Positions 34,317 to 45,639 of a stretch of 64,000 nucleotides of DNA are shown piece after piece. Below the pieces are notes generated by a model. That model made no database searches and was not told the origin of the DNA. It worked only from the letters and a program-made list of their open reading frames with translations. Each line of letters opens with the position of its first letter. Within the stretch, counting starts at the first letter, position 1. The stretch comes from Rhizophagus clarus (Eukaryota; Glomeromycota; Glomeromycetes; Glomerales; Glomeraceae), in the NCBI GenBank assembly GCA_015698045.1, contig BLAL01000165.1, positions 186,001-250,000 on the forward strand, read 5' to 3'. The position numbers and the translations under genes are program-made.

Positions 34317-34448
34317 GTGCTGTCCCTTTTCTTTAATCTTCAAGTCAGCTTAATAACTTTTATATAGCTGTCTTGAAAGCTCTGAAAAAAAATTAATGAC
34401 TGATTAAACATTTATAATAACCCTATATTTCCTTCAAAAATTTTTAAA

Positions 34449-34712
34449 ATGAAATTATTTCTCGAATTATTTTTGGTTTTATCTTTAACTTTTTTTTCTA
34501 CCAATCTTGTTTTTATACCGATTAAATATGATGTTATTCCTGAAAGAGAGTCAGATAATGTTCTTGAAAAAATTTCTCTCCGTCCTCCACCTTGTGAATT
34601 ACCAAAGGATTCAATATTTTCCCTTTCTGATGAATTCTCAAATGATTCAGTATTTCCTAAATCTAAGAAATTATCAAAAAAATATATCCTTAAATTTGCG
34701 AAGGAACTTTAA
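34449..34712 (+). CDS. Small secreted protein, 87 aa
   Basis: A single-exon frame. Residues 1-19 (MKLFLELFLVLSLTFFSTN) form a good signal peptide. The mature part is short and charged with repeats of the type KDSIFSLSDEFSNDSVFP and a basic C-terminus (KSKKLSKKYILKFAKEL). There is one Cys (PPPCELPK), so no disulfide scaffold. No family is recognised. In a mycorrhizal fungus a short secreted orphan is a candidate effector or secreted peptide precursor; the basic Lys-rich stretches could also be processing sites. This is inference from length and signal only. Confidence 0.55.
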   Translation: MKLFLELFLVLSLTFFSTNLVFIPIKYDVIPERESDNVLEKISLRPPPCELPKDSIFSLSDEFSNDSVFPKSKKLSKKYILKFAKEL

Positions 34713-34737
34713 TTGTAACTATTATATAAATTTATGA

Positions 34738-35274
34738 TTTTGTTCTTAATGTTTAGATAAATCACGAATTAAGAAGACTAGTATCACACTTATTGTTAAT
34801 TTATATGTATTTAAATTTATATAGTTAAACCCTTGATTGAATTAGGTAAGGTAAAGTCTTATGAAAAATGTGTATATATGTTTATTGATTATTACTTCCG
34901 CGTGTATGCGAAAGAACAATTCTTCTATTATTAGTTTTTTTAAGTGTATAAAATTATGGGTTACTTTGAATTATTTACTATGTAGCTAAATAAAAGGCAA
35001 AATATATTTTATCATGTAAATCTTTATTAAAAGTGAATTTATTTAACTATGTATATATTACTTGTTCTGCTTACCAATGAACCTCTAGAAGTACAAATAT
35101 GTCTTTGAGAAAAAAAAAAAGAAACGAATTAAGTCTTGTGTTAATGAAAAATAGGGTTAAAAGTACTTAACAAAAATATTATGTTATATAATTAATAAAT
35201 ACTATATTTATATTTAAATAATACCTTAACTGTTAAACGAAAAATAGACTTAAAAGTGCTTAATAAAATATATC
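34738..35274. other. Intergenic, no gene seen
   Basis: 3' flanks of two convergent genes. A+T-rich and without motif. Confidence 0.4.
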
Positions 35275-35688
35275 TTAAATTTTATTATATATATGATTAG
35301 ATATTACTTCTTCAACAGGACTCCATAAAATTCGACGGAAACCAATTACTAGAATGACATATCCCTTCAGTATATTAGATTCCGATTTAGTTATTTTGAT
35401 GCGCTCATCAAATACTCCTGAACTGAAATAATCAACAGGCCTTCCTTTTGAAATTATATTTATATATGATTTCAATTGATCTATTCCAATATTTAATACC
35501 TCACCTATAGTTGTTTGATTTGTTGTTTTATGTTCTTTTGACCAATATGTATATGGTCTTCTTAATAAAAATTCTTCATTTTCCTTTTCAATATCATTTG
35601 CACCAAATTTAGTATTTTGATTTTTCATTAAACCAACTAATGAAATATATTTTAATTCTAAACAAATATAATTATCTCCTGTTCCTTT

Positions 35689-35810
35689 TAAAACAAAAAT
35701 GTCTAAATAACCAAAACGACCTGAACCTTTTGGTTTTTTTCCATCCATTTAAAACAAAAATGTCTAAATAACCAAAACGACCTGAACCTTTTGGTTTTTT
35801 TCCATCCATT
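35689..35810. repeat. Exact 61-bp tandem duplication
   Basis: 35689-35749 and 35750-35810 are identical over all 61 bp. Because 61 is not a multiple of three, the second copy shifts the nuclease frame right before the catalytic E-x-K segment. Perfect identity means very recent duplication or an assembly error. Confidence 0.95.
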
Positions 35811-36879
35811 ACTAATGAAAGTTCTGGAATACAATATTTTAATGGCAAAAGAATTTCAACAATTGCTTGAAGCATAGATTCATCTGCTGAAGATAAAGAC
35901 ATCCGTGATCTTGTTGATAGAAAGGTTTTTAAAATCTCAATAAAAGGCATGATATTACCTATAACAAGATTTTCATATGCTGGGGCAACAGGAAGTGTAT
36001 CATTAATAACCTGTTCATATATTACATTGTCCTTATTTTCCTCTAAAATTTGATTTTGTTTCTTTTGGAATCCTAATAGAATAATTATTAATTATATATA
36101 ATTACTAATTAGACAGTTTAAATCAAAAAAATAATTATTGACTTAACAGTAAATGAATTATCAGCATCAGCATCATCATCTCTTACTCTTTTCAATTCTC
36201 CTTTTCTTCTGGTTTGAAAAATAAGTTTTTCATTCCATTTTTTATTAAAAATGGATTCTAATGCTTCACCTGAACAATATATTTCACTTTTAACATCATT
36301 ATATGTATAACAATTTCGAAATATTAAACGAATGTCATTTTCAAATTCTTCCAAATTTTCATATTGATTATTCTCTAATTTTAAGTTTATAGTAAATAGA
36401 TCCATTGGATATTTTATAATTTTGTTCACAATATCCTTTTCATTATATTTATAAAATAAATGAGCATAAGGTTTACTTTCAAGTTTATAAAGAATATCAT
36501 AACAGAAGTTATTAAGCTTCTTATTTTTTTTAGAAAGATTTGATTGTGAAATTTGTGAAGTAAGATTTTTATCAGAAGTACTATTAACTGTTTCTTTGAA
36601 AAGACAATAGTAACAGCAGCCTGATCTTTAGAAGTTTCTTTCATAACAGTAGTAATAGTGTCACATTCTTTAAAATTTTCTTTTTCATATTTTTCATTTT
36701 CTTCTTTATTTTCTTTTTCTTTTTTTTCATGTTCTTTAATAATGTCTTGATTTACTTTTTGGCATTTTTTAATAATTCCTTGCCAAAATGTTTGTAAATT
36801 TTTCTTATGCTGTAAATGTTCTGTAATTACCTGTTATTAAGAAAAAGTATGTTAATAGTGTGCCAAATTTTTTATTTAG

Positions 36880-37045
36880 TAATAAAGAAGGTACATAGCC
36901 AATTCCTCCTCCAGAATTAGCAGACTTTACCAACAACAAAGTTAGGGCGCCTGAATTAAAGGACTGGAGTGGTTACCAGGCTAATGAATCCAGTAATTCT
37001 CACTAAGTGACCATGGGAAGTATTAGGAGTTACCCCAACTTTGCA
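36880..37045 (-). mobile_element. SINE-like insertion in an intron
   Basis: The intron between exons 2 and 3 of the bromodomain gene contains a segment that is clearly less A+T-rich than its surroundings. On the minus strand it starts GGGGTAACTCCTAATACTTC and ends GGAATTGGCTATGTACCTTC before a T/A-rich tail. Size, orientation with the gene and the A+T tail fit a short retroposon of a type I recall as common in introns of these fungi. Pol III boxes were not convincingly identified. Confidence 0.4.
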
Positions 37046-37396
37046 AAATAAAACAAACACACCTTTTTTTTTTTACTGTATCAAAAGTATCTGGCTTTAA
37101 TAGTTTTTTGGCTTCATCCAAAAAGTGATTATACCAGAGAACATCAAAACCTTGCCACTTGGCCAATGTTATTGAAGAATTATTAGTTAGTGAAATTAAA
37201 GAAGCAATAATAATATCTTGATTAAGATTCAAAAATCCACAGTAAGACCAATTTTTTCGTTCACTTTTTAAATAAGAAACAAGAGCTGATAAAAGTCAAA
37301 AGATTGTTAATTAAACTGAATATGCCTCTTAAGATGCTATCAAGAATTGATTTTCTTACCCTCATATCCTATATAATTTTTAGTTGTTGCACTCAT

Positions 37397-39009
37397 GATT
37401 AGAATAGTACTACCCACAGAAAGAATAATTTTGCTGGTTATAGTTATAAGAATATAAGAATGTTATAGAATATAAGAATATAAGAAAATGTTTGATTTAA
37501 CAAGAGAATTATGGACTTAAATATAAAAAAATAATATGATATACACTGACACATAACATGTAAAAATTAAATAAAATAGTTCAGCTTTTGTTAGTCCAAC
37601 TCATTATTACAAAAAAATGATAAACTGTATATGTGAATAAAATAAATAAATATGTCTTAATTCTGCATAAATATTACACATTTTTTCTAGGACTGACTAA
37701 CAATATAAATTAAGGAAAATAAAGTATTATTCATAATGAATCTACTGTGACAATTAATTGTAATAAGTATTATATTAATCAGAATTCTATACTAGTGTAG
37801 CAATAATGATCATGGATCTGAAATAGATGCATTGTTGTACAGCTGTAGGGTCTTGAGCATAACACAAAGTAGATTTGAAAATTTGTATAAATTATTTTTA
37901 AAAAAAATCATTTTCTTTAATTTGTGTTAAAAGTAAATTAATTTTTGATATTTAATTTTTCAATTTTACTAAATTCTTTTAATATTTATTAGCAGATTAA
38001 CACAATTACGGAAAAACTGCTTATTTGACGTTACTGTTAATAATGATATTAATTAATAAATTGTGAATTATACATTTGCATTATCGAAAGAAGATATACA
38101 ATATTTTTGAATTGTAAAATAGAATTACAAGGTAAAGAAGGATATGTGATGGTATAAGGATTTTTGAACAAAAATATGTATTTTCATTTATTGAAGAAAT
38201 ATGTGGTTAAGTTGTAAATTGAAGAATAGTGCGTAGTTGGATTATATGTACTGTAGTAAAAGCATTGGTTTTAACAGAAAAGTCAAATCTGATTGTAGTG
38301 TAATCTAGAGTGAGAATAATGCGTGTGCGCTAAAGAATTATATAACAGTTAACTACAATTTGGATGATGATTCAATTGATTCATCATTGTCTTTTTTTTT
38401 TAAAAAAAAAATGACCTTAACGCGTTCCCATGTTTTTTTTTTTTTTGACCTACGCAAAAAGTAAAGAGTTTAATGTATATGATACATGAACTGCTCGGTG
38501 TACTTTACGATTACTAAAAATACAGTATAAAAATTTATCCCCTACTATGATTTATGTTATACACATTATGTACAGTATGTTCTGTTCCTTATTTGGAACA
38601 TCGAAACCTTCGTTCCTAACTTTTAAAAAGAAGAATCAATGAGATTTATAGATTTTATACAGTATACTAAATGGTTGATTCCTCATCACGGCGAAATAAT
38701 ACACAAAATCTGTCTGCTGAATTCATATGGTCGATCAATCTAACAAGTTTTTCTAACCATTATTTTGTCATACTTTTTAGCAAATTCGCATATCACATGG
38801 ATCAATTTATTCCTGAAGATGTGGCAGAAAATAAAAATGAATTTAAATATAAGATACTTATAAGTTGCTAATAAAGTCTTTTAATTCAAGATAATCGTTT
38901 AATAAGAGTGTTAAAATATTAACTGCTAAATTTTCCATTTTTTTTCTAGCAAACATTTATTGACTGTAGATATCATGATTGGATAGTATTTAACTTATTT
39001 TGATCTGTT
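37397..39009. other. Upstream region of the bromodomain gene; otherwise gene-free
   Basis: Part of this (37397-37750) is duplicated at 53800-54110. A T10A10-type palindrome lies at 38392-38410 and poly-T at 38431-38444. A 66-codon plus-strand frame at 38671 has no recognisable feature. Confidence 0.45.
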
Positions 39010-39465
39010 CTTCATTATATTATTGGTTGAATCGAACATAATCTGGTCATAAACACATTTATAATAGTAATGATATTTTAAACAATTAATAGTCGGTATG
39101 AATTGATAATTCAGGTATAATGCAAAGTTGAACTATACCATATTAATAAGACCATTATTCAATTGAAGGTGCACTCGAATATTTGTAATATGCGTTATAT
39201 ACTCTCTTATTCTGAAACATGTTCCCATCCAAGCCTTAAATTTTATAAAGGAAATCTTGGATGGTAATTTTTATATTTATCTAACAATGTAATAACTTTA
39301 AAAATTTTCGTAAGCTATATTCATTTTTTTAAAATAATATATATCCTGTAAACTTGGATTATTAAAAAAAAAAAATTAATACCAGTAATTACTAGTGTAT
39401 GTATTAAATATACATAAACATATTGTACCTATTTGGATCATTTTCCTTAAATTTGTAATATTTGT
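39010..39465 (-). pseudogene. Remnant of kinase-RING-TPR family C-terminal exons
   Basis: The minus strand retains, in gene order, NKYYKFKENDPNR (39460, exon 6 of copy B), the start of exon 7 (39355, a TTTACAGGATATA stretch), LRLGWEHV (39235, exon 8), PSIE.NNGLINM-like codons (39175) and the start of exon 9 (39050, CAGATTATGTTCGATT). All are degraded and shortened. It lies directly downstream of copy B in the same orientation, so it is probably what is left of a tandem neighbour. Confidence 0.6.
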
Positions 39466-39469
39466 TCTA

Positions 39470-40335
39470 CACTTCGGAAGTTTATAGCCAACATCTACAA
39501 AAAAGTTAACAAACACTTTTTAATAAAGGAAAATAAAATAATTCATTTAAATATGTACCCGACTTAGTATCCAACTTCAAAGACGAAATCTACAATGCAA
39601 AAGAATCAAGAATATTATTAAATGGTAAAGAAATAAAAAATCACCTTATGTTCATTGATTCTCCTTCCTTTTTCTAGGTGCTAGCTTTGGAATTCTGAAA
39701 GAAACAAGTATGTATATTAGAGGAATGTTAGTACTCAAATAAAAACAACAAAACCTATTACACTTCATTACATACTGTACATATCCACGTTCATACCATA
39801 TTTCGAAGTCTAAAGGCGAACCCTGCAAAGAGAATTAAAGAATATTAGTGAATGTTCTTAAAGAAAACAAAATTCTGCTCTCCCTAAAATTTAAAGACGA
39901 AAGTTACAAAATTGAATTACAGTAAAGTACATTAGTAATATTTTTCAACAAGAGGAAAAAAATAATTTCACGCTATATACTCACTTATAAGTATAAAGTC
40001 AAAATCTAAAAAGAAATCATCTTTTTAATAATTCTAAAGCAGAAAAGAAAGTTAAAAGCGTTAAATAGAGACGAAAAGGCGTGTATATATATAGTGAGCG
40101 CAAGTGTACTATGAGTTTTATGATAAAAAACAAGATCATATTTAATTTTTTTTAACCTATCAATTAAGAAAAAGGAAGAAGCTAGACGATATAAAAAGTC
40201 AAAAATTGCCTGTGACTGTGTATGTCGTGTATTTTTCTATTTAACATATCACTTTTATTTTTAGTTAAGAACGTCAGTTTACTAACGTTCTTTAACCTTC
40301 TTTTTGCAGGTTGGGCTTTGAACTTGGTAGCCAGG
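39470..40335. repeat. Degenerate array of palindrome-bearing repeats
   Basis: Units of roughly 100-150 bp share TCTACAAAA/CCTGCAAAG-like sequence followed by a palindrome of the form AGAAYRTTAGTRAAYGTTCTT. Examples lie at 39838-39859 and 40267-40292 (here AAGAACGTCAGTTTACTAAC then GTTCTT); the unit at 40290 is in opposite orientation and has TTGCAGGTTGGGCTTTGAAC beside it. The same family occurs at 59404-59765. Confidence 0.55.
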
Positions 40336-40546
40336 TATTTTCATTTATTTTACAAATTAATTTTATTATGTCAAATTTGACCTGTAGTAATATTTAGTTA
40401 TTTACATCTAGTTACCATTTGGACTATCAACTGGCTTATTTTATATGTTAATGTGAATAATCTACAATATGCTACTATCTAAATAAAATAAAACTAATAA
40501 AACAAAAATTAATAAAAAACTATTTTGGTATTAATATTTTGTCAAG

Positions 40547-43500
40547 TTATTTAATGATATCTTCCAATTCAAGTAAATTTTCCATTTCTTTTCTTGAAAA
40601 ATACTTATCCTTAAAAGCTTCTGGAACATTTAAATCAATTACTGGTATATTAATTACTTCGAATGGTTCTTCATTATTGTATTGGATGAGTCGAACATAA
40701 TCTATTTGCTTTAACAAAGAATAATATAAGTAATAGTTTTCGTTATTTACAAAAAAATTGACATAAACTTGTAGTTAAATATAATATATACCATATCAAT
40801 CAAACCGTTTATTTCAATCGATGATTGTACAAAATAATTACATGTATATGGAATTTCATATTCAACCCAACCTAATTTTTCAAGTTTTAATAAATCTTCA
40901 TATGTAAGGACATGATTATGTTCCTTTATTTGCAATAATTAAAAACCATTAATGTATCATACAATGTATATAAAGAATATTAATAAACAGTAAACTTACA
41001 TATTCTGTGAGCATGGATGGTTTAATCACGAAACGTATAAAACAATAATTGAATAGTTTTCTAACATTTATTTTCCAAATAATCGAACAAAATCCAGTAT
41101 TTTCAAAAGATACCGAAATTTTGGGACAACTTGAAAGATAAGTATTGTGTTTAAACGATAGTACATATCCTGTCAAACTTAGATTTTTTTTAAAAAAATA
41201 TAGCAGATAATTAATTCACGTATATCGAAAAAAAAATTGTGTAAATAATTACTAATTTACCTATTTGGATTGTCATCTTTAAATTGACAATATTTGTCAT
41301 CTAAATTTGTAAGATCTGAAATAAAATAAATCTTATGCACTATAAATTTATTTATAATCAATCAATTAATTATATATAGTTATTAGAAGAATAACAAGAA
41401 TAACAAGAATAACAGCAGTAAATTTAATTCTTCATTACCTTTATACATGTATTTATTAAAATTATTAATAATTCCAAGATCAGCAAAACTATAATCCTCT
41501 ATTTCGTATTTTTTACATATGTGTAACCAAAAGTTTGAATCTGGTTCTATGCATTCTTGAAAATTTACTACAGTACCTGCTGTAGCAATACTATTGCGCG
41601 CTTTATATAAATTTTTATAATGCATGTCGTTTAATCTAATTATATAATACATTGATATATAATATGTATAATATGCTATATTATTTAATTGTATAATCTT
41701 GTTAAAATCTGATAAAAAATTGTCATATTCTTGAAGAATGAAATATGCAACAGCTCTCCTATATAAATTATGAATATTTTCTGGATCAATAATATTTGCT
41801 CTTGTAAAATATGATATTGATTCATTATACTTTTTCATATTAAATAAAATTTCCCCATAATAACATAGTATTAGTGAGTCCTCTTTATTAATATCTAGTA
41901 ACTTATTTAATGTCACTAACGCATTTGAATAATCTTTTTGCTTTTCATAAATATATGCAATATTTTTAAAGCATAGATAATTATTTGGATTATTTTGCAC
42001 AGCAGTATTATAATAGTTTAAAGCGTTTGATAAATGATAACTACTATACTCACGGGATATTGCCATTAAGAGATTACTATTTCCCAGTATTATATATAAG
42101 TTATTCATCTTAGCTTTATAAGCTAATGATTTTTTTAAATTATCTATTGCTTTTTGATATTCATCTTGCTGAAAAAATATTTCTCCACGAATAAAATAAG
42201 CAATTGGTTTCGTTTTTTTTAAACTAATGGCTTCATTTAAACAGGAATGTGCTCGTTCATAATTATTTATACATCTATAAATATAAGCTAAAATACATTT
42301 TATGGTATAATCTGTAGGAAAATCATTTATAAATTCTTTGCAATAATATTCAGCCTTTTTATAATTCTTTTCCCTTAATTCTTTTATAGCATTTTGATAT
42401 ATTGGATGTTGCTTTTTTGAAATTCTTGGAAATATTGATTGTAATAAAATATTTGAATTTAATTTAATTGCTTTAACAAATTTTTTCTTTTTAGCCAATA
42501 TAAGTTCAGCTTCTGAATTATCTGAATCACTACTGATTTGATTGTTTAAATCTTCTAATTCAATTGAAGGCAAAATATATCCAGCTTCAAAAAGATGAGA
42601 ATATAAGTTTTTATAAATAGTATTTTGTGAAATATATCTAACATCATTATTTTCAATTTCTTCTCGACATTTAGGACACTTTTTTTGCCTCAATTTTTTG
42701 AAATTATTTAATGATAACATGTGCTGACATTTCAAAATACAAAGCTGGTCTGTTGGTTCACTACTAATTGGACAAGTTATTTCATCTGCTATAGCATCTA
42801 AAATATTGTAGTTTGATGTTTGTTCTTCTTTAAAATGTAAATTTTGATCCAATTTTTTCTCTTTTTCCTTGCCTTTTCCCTTATTACTATTAATTTCAGT
42901 TATTTCACTATCATAATTTGATATACTAAAATCTTTAAAACAATTCTCTTTAATAAATTTTATTAAATTTTGAAAATGAGCTTTTGCCAAATTATTTTCA
43001 TTTAATTTTTGGATATACTGATCAAAATCAATTTCTATCATTGAAAATAATTTGTTATTTATATTATATAAGTTCATCAATATTTCAATCGCTTTAAATT
43101 GAATGAAGCTACTTGGAGCTTTATTAAGTGATTCAATTGCTATGTAATAACCGAGACCATGTGTTGCTGTATGAGTAGAATTTAAAATAAGTTTTTGTGT
43201 AAGATCCAATATTCCAAACCATAAGGTATGTGGCAATGTAAGAGGTTCATTTAAGATACCACCAGTATTATTTAAAGATTTAATTATTTTATTTGATAAT
43301 TCATCAAATTTGGTCTGAGAATTTAAAATAGATTTATCAGCGACAACAATTAATTCTCTTTCCATATAACTCCAAAGATATTCCAGCAATATCATTTCCC
43401 CAAATTTTTTATTAATTATTTTTTCAGAACTTTCAGACCATTTGAAAATATTATGTTGAATTATTAGTATGATTCTCCAATCTATGTAGTATGATGCTAC

Positions 43501-45624
43501 AGGATACTTAAAACTTAAACCTTGGCGTAATAGAGTAAGCATTGATAAGATCGAATAGTTGTCATTTAGAGCAGTAGCTCCAGATGTTGTCGATATAATT
43601 CCAGGTATAATATTCAATACAACCTTAAGTAATTCTTTAGTTTTTCGTATAATTTCTTGAAACCAAGTTTCATCAACACGTAGACTATTTAGAGTATCTC
43701 TCAGGTGAATTAATAAAAAATCTATGTTATAATTTCGATATTTAGTAATTTTTTCATTCTTACCATCTTTTTGGTAATTAAAATTAAGATCAAAGTTGTT
43801 TTCAGGTCCTTCTATAACTTGTGATGCCTTTAAATGAATTTCTGCAAATCTTGTCAAAGAATTATAGATTTTATTTCGAAGCTCGTTAGTAAGGCGTATT
43901 GGTGAAAAACATACCCTTTCTAATACTGTTATCCATGTACGCAAATGTAATTCTAATCTAGATATAGTTTCTTTTGAATAATATAAATTAAAAGGAGTAG
44001 GATCAGCTAAAACAACTAACGTATCTATTAGTATTTGGCTTGAAAATTCATTTTGCAAATCTTCAAGAAGTAACTTTAAGGCATATAAACATTTTGTTTC
44101 ATTTAACTTCTTAATGAGATTCATAGCCTTTTTATCTGAAATAGTGAATCCGTCCACTTCTAATTTTACTGTGTTTCTTGGCAAATCTGTCGCTTTAATA
44201 GATACATTTAAAGTTTCTGTTGGGTTATTTTTAGATACTAATACATTTGATTGAGTGGAATTTAAATTTTGTGTACTGTCTTTATTTGGAAGATTAATAC
44301 TTGAACCTATTGATAAATCTTTATTAATATCCGGAATTACATCACTTATTGTTTGATAATTTTCAAGCAAATTGCCTTTATTTTCTTCTGAAGATTTTTT
44401 ATTGAACGTATCAACTTGTTCTAGAGAAATTATTGCTTTTAGTATTTGAACAACTTCGTGTATATCTGGGCGATTATTTGGCTCATATTCCCAACATTCT
44501 GATGAAATAATAATTAATTAATTTTTTTTAAAATAAATCTATTAAAAATGTTGGTAAATTTAATTTGTTACCTTTATATAAATTACTATATTTAATGGGA
44601 GTTTCATCAATAATTTCTTCTCTCAACCCATTAAGTATAGCGATGGTTAATTTCATATCGTAATCAAAACCTTTTTCCTTAAATGGTTGGAGTCCACTTG
44701 AGATTTGCCACATAAGAACACCAATACTATATATATCAGACTTTTCGTTTAGTTTGTATTGTTGGTCATTGAGAATTTTTGGGTCCATGTAGGGTATTAC
44801 ACCAAATACTTTTTTTGCATTACTTGATTCTTCAGCAATTTTTTTCGATAAGCCAAAATCTGCCAATTTAATACTATTTTGATGTACAAGTATATTTTTG
44901 GCATGCTATAATTTATTAGAGAAAAAAACACTTGTTAAAATAGAACAATATAAGATAAATAATTCCAAATTCATTAAAAAAATTATTACCAAATCGCGGT
45001 GAATAATATCACAACAATGCATGCATTCTATGGCACTTGACAATTGAAAAGCTAAACGAAGTTTATCATCCCAATTAAGTTCAGTAAAATGATTATTTAA
45101 ATATGTGTCTAGCGTGCCATTGTCAGCATATTCTAAAACTAAAGAGTATTTCTTCATTTGATTCACTGCATCTGAAATAAATGAGGTACAATATTATGTT
45201 AGCGAGTAATTAATTTATTTGTTAATACATTATATTATAATTTCTAGAGCTTACCAGTTTCTATGTTTGTGACGCCATAGAATCGTATAATATTTTCGTG
45301 AATATCAACTTTTCGATGAAGTGTTAACTACAGTATATTTGCACATACAAAATTTGATTTACTATATATTATTTAATTTAACTGCTATGTAATTTAAAAT
45401 AACTTAAGATATTGTACCTCTTTAACTATTTCTTTAAGGGTTTGCTTATCGTTGTTAAAAGATTTCAAAGCAAAATAACGAGTAGTATTTTTCCAGGTAG
45501 CTCGAGAGACGCTTCCAAATGTACCTTTACCTATTTGTTGTATATTTTTAAAGTCCAAAGGTTCATAATATTCGATATGTTTTTCGGAAATTAATTTTTC
45601 CAAATCTTCGGTATTATTTGACAT
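40547..45624 (-). CDS. Kinase-RING-TPR protein, copy B (intact)
   Basis: Nine exons give 1,468 aa in a single frame: 45624-45418, 45327-45255, 45171-44990, 44905-44572, 44498-41439, 41339-41261, 41177-41000, 40923-40792 and 40708-40547. The kinase (about 25-290) has IGKGTFGSV (31-39), Lys54, HRDL (151-154) and DFG (170-172), all intact. About 376-790 is a conserved helical region of unknown type ([19 protein letters not shown]). A RING/U-box-like C/H module follows at 840-877 ([13 protein letters not shown]...CPKCRE), then TPR units from about 950 to 1240. Exons 6-9 encode an unrecognised C-terminus with a W-x-I and GW-x-EY motif. It presumably phosphorylates and/or ubiquitinates partners held by the TPRs; this is inference. 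The start ATG and MSNN are shared with copy A. It is tandem to a remnant at 39010. Confidence 0.9.
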
Positions 45625-45639
45625 TTTATTAGCCTAAAA

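Larger units (their letters stand above)
35275..37396 (-). pseudogene. Bromodomain plus PD-(D/E)XK nuclease gene, damaged
   Basis: On the minus strand exon 1 (37396-37360, MSATTKNYIGYE) splices to exon 2 (37285-37063, WSYCGFLNLNQDIIIASL...). A third exon from about 36830 runs through a charged coiled-coil-like stretch into a bromodomain (about 36540-36210: VNKIIKYPMDLFTINLKL, NCYTYND, GEALESIFNKKW). A last exon (about 36050-35275) contains a PD-(D/E)XK nuclease core: LDIFVL, then ICLELKY with the E-x-K pair. Bromodomains read acetyl-lysine on histones, so a chromatin-targeted nuclease or element-derived protein is suggested. It is broken by an exact 61-bp duplication inside the nuclease core, by a frame change after AAVTIVFS (about 36600), and the A11 run ending exon 2 puts the next exon out of frame. 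It is either a recent pseudogene or an assembly-affected gene. Confidence 0.75.
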
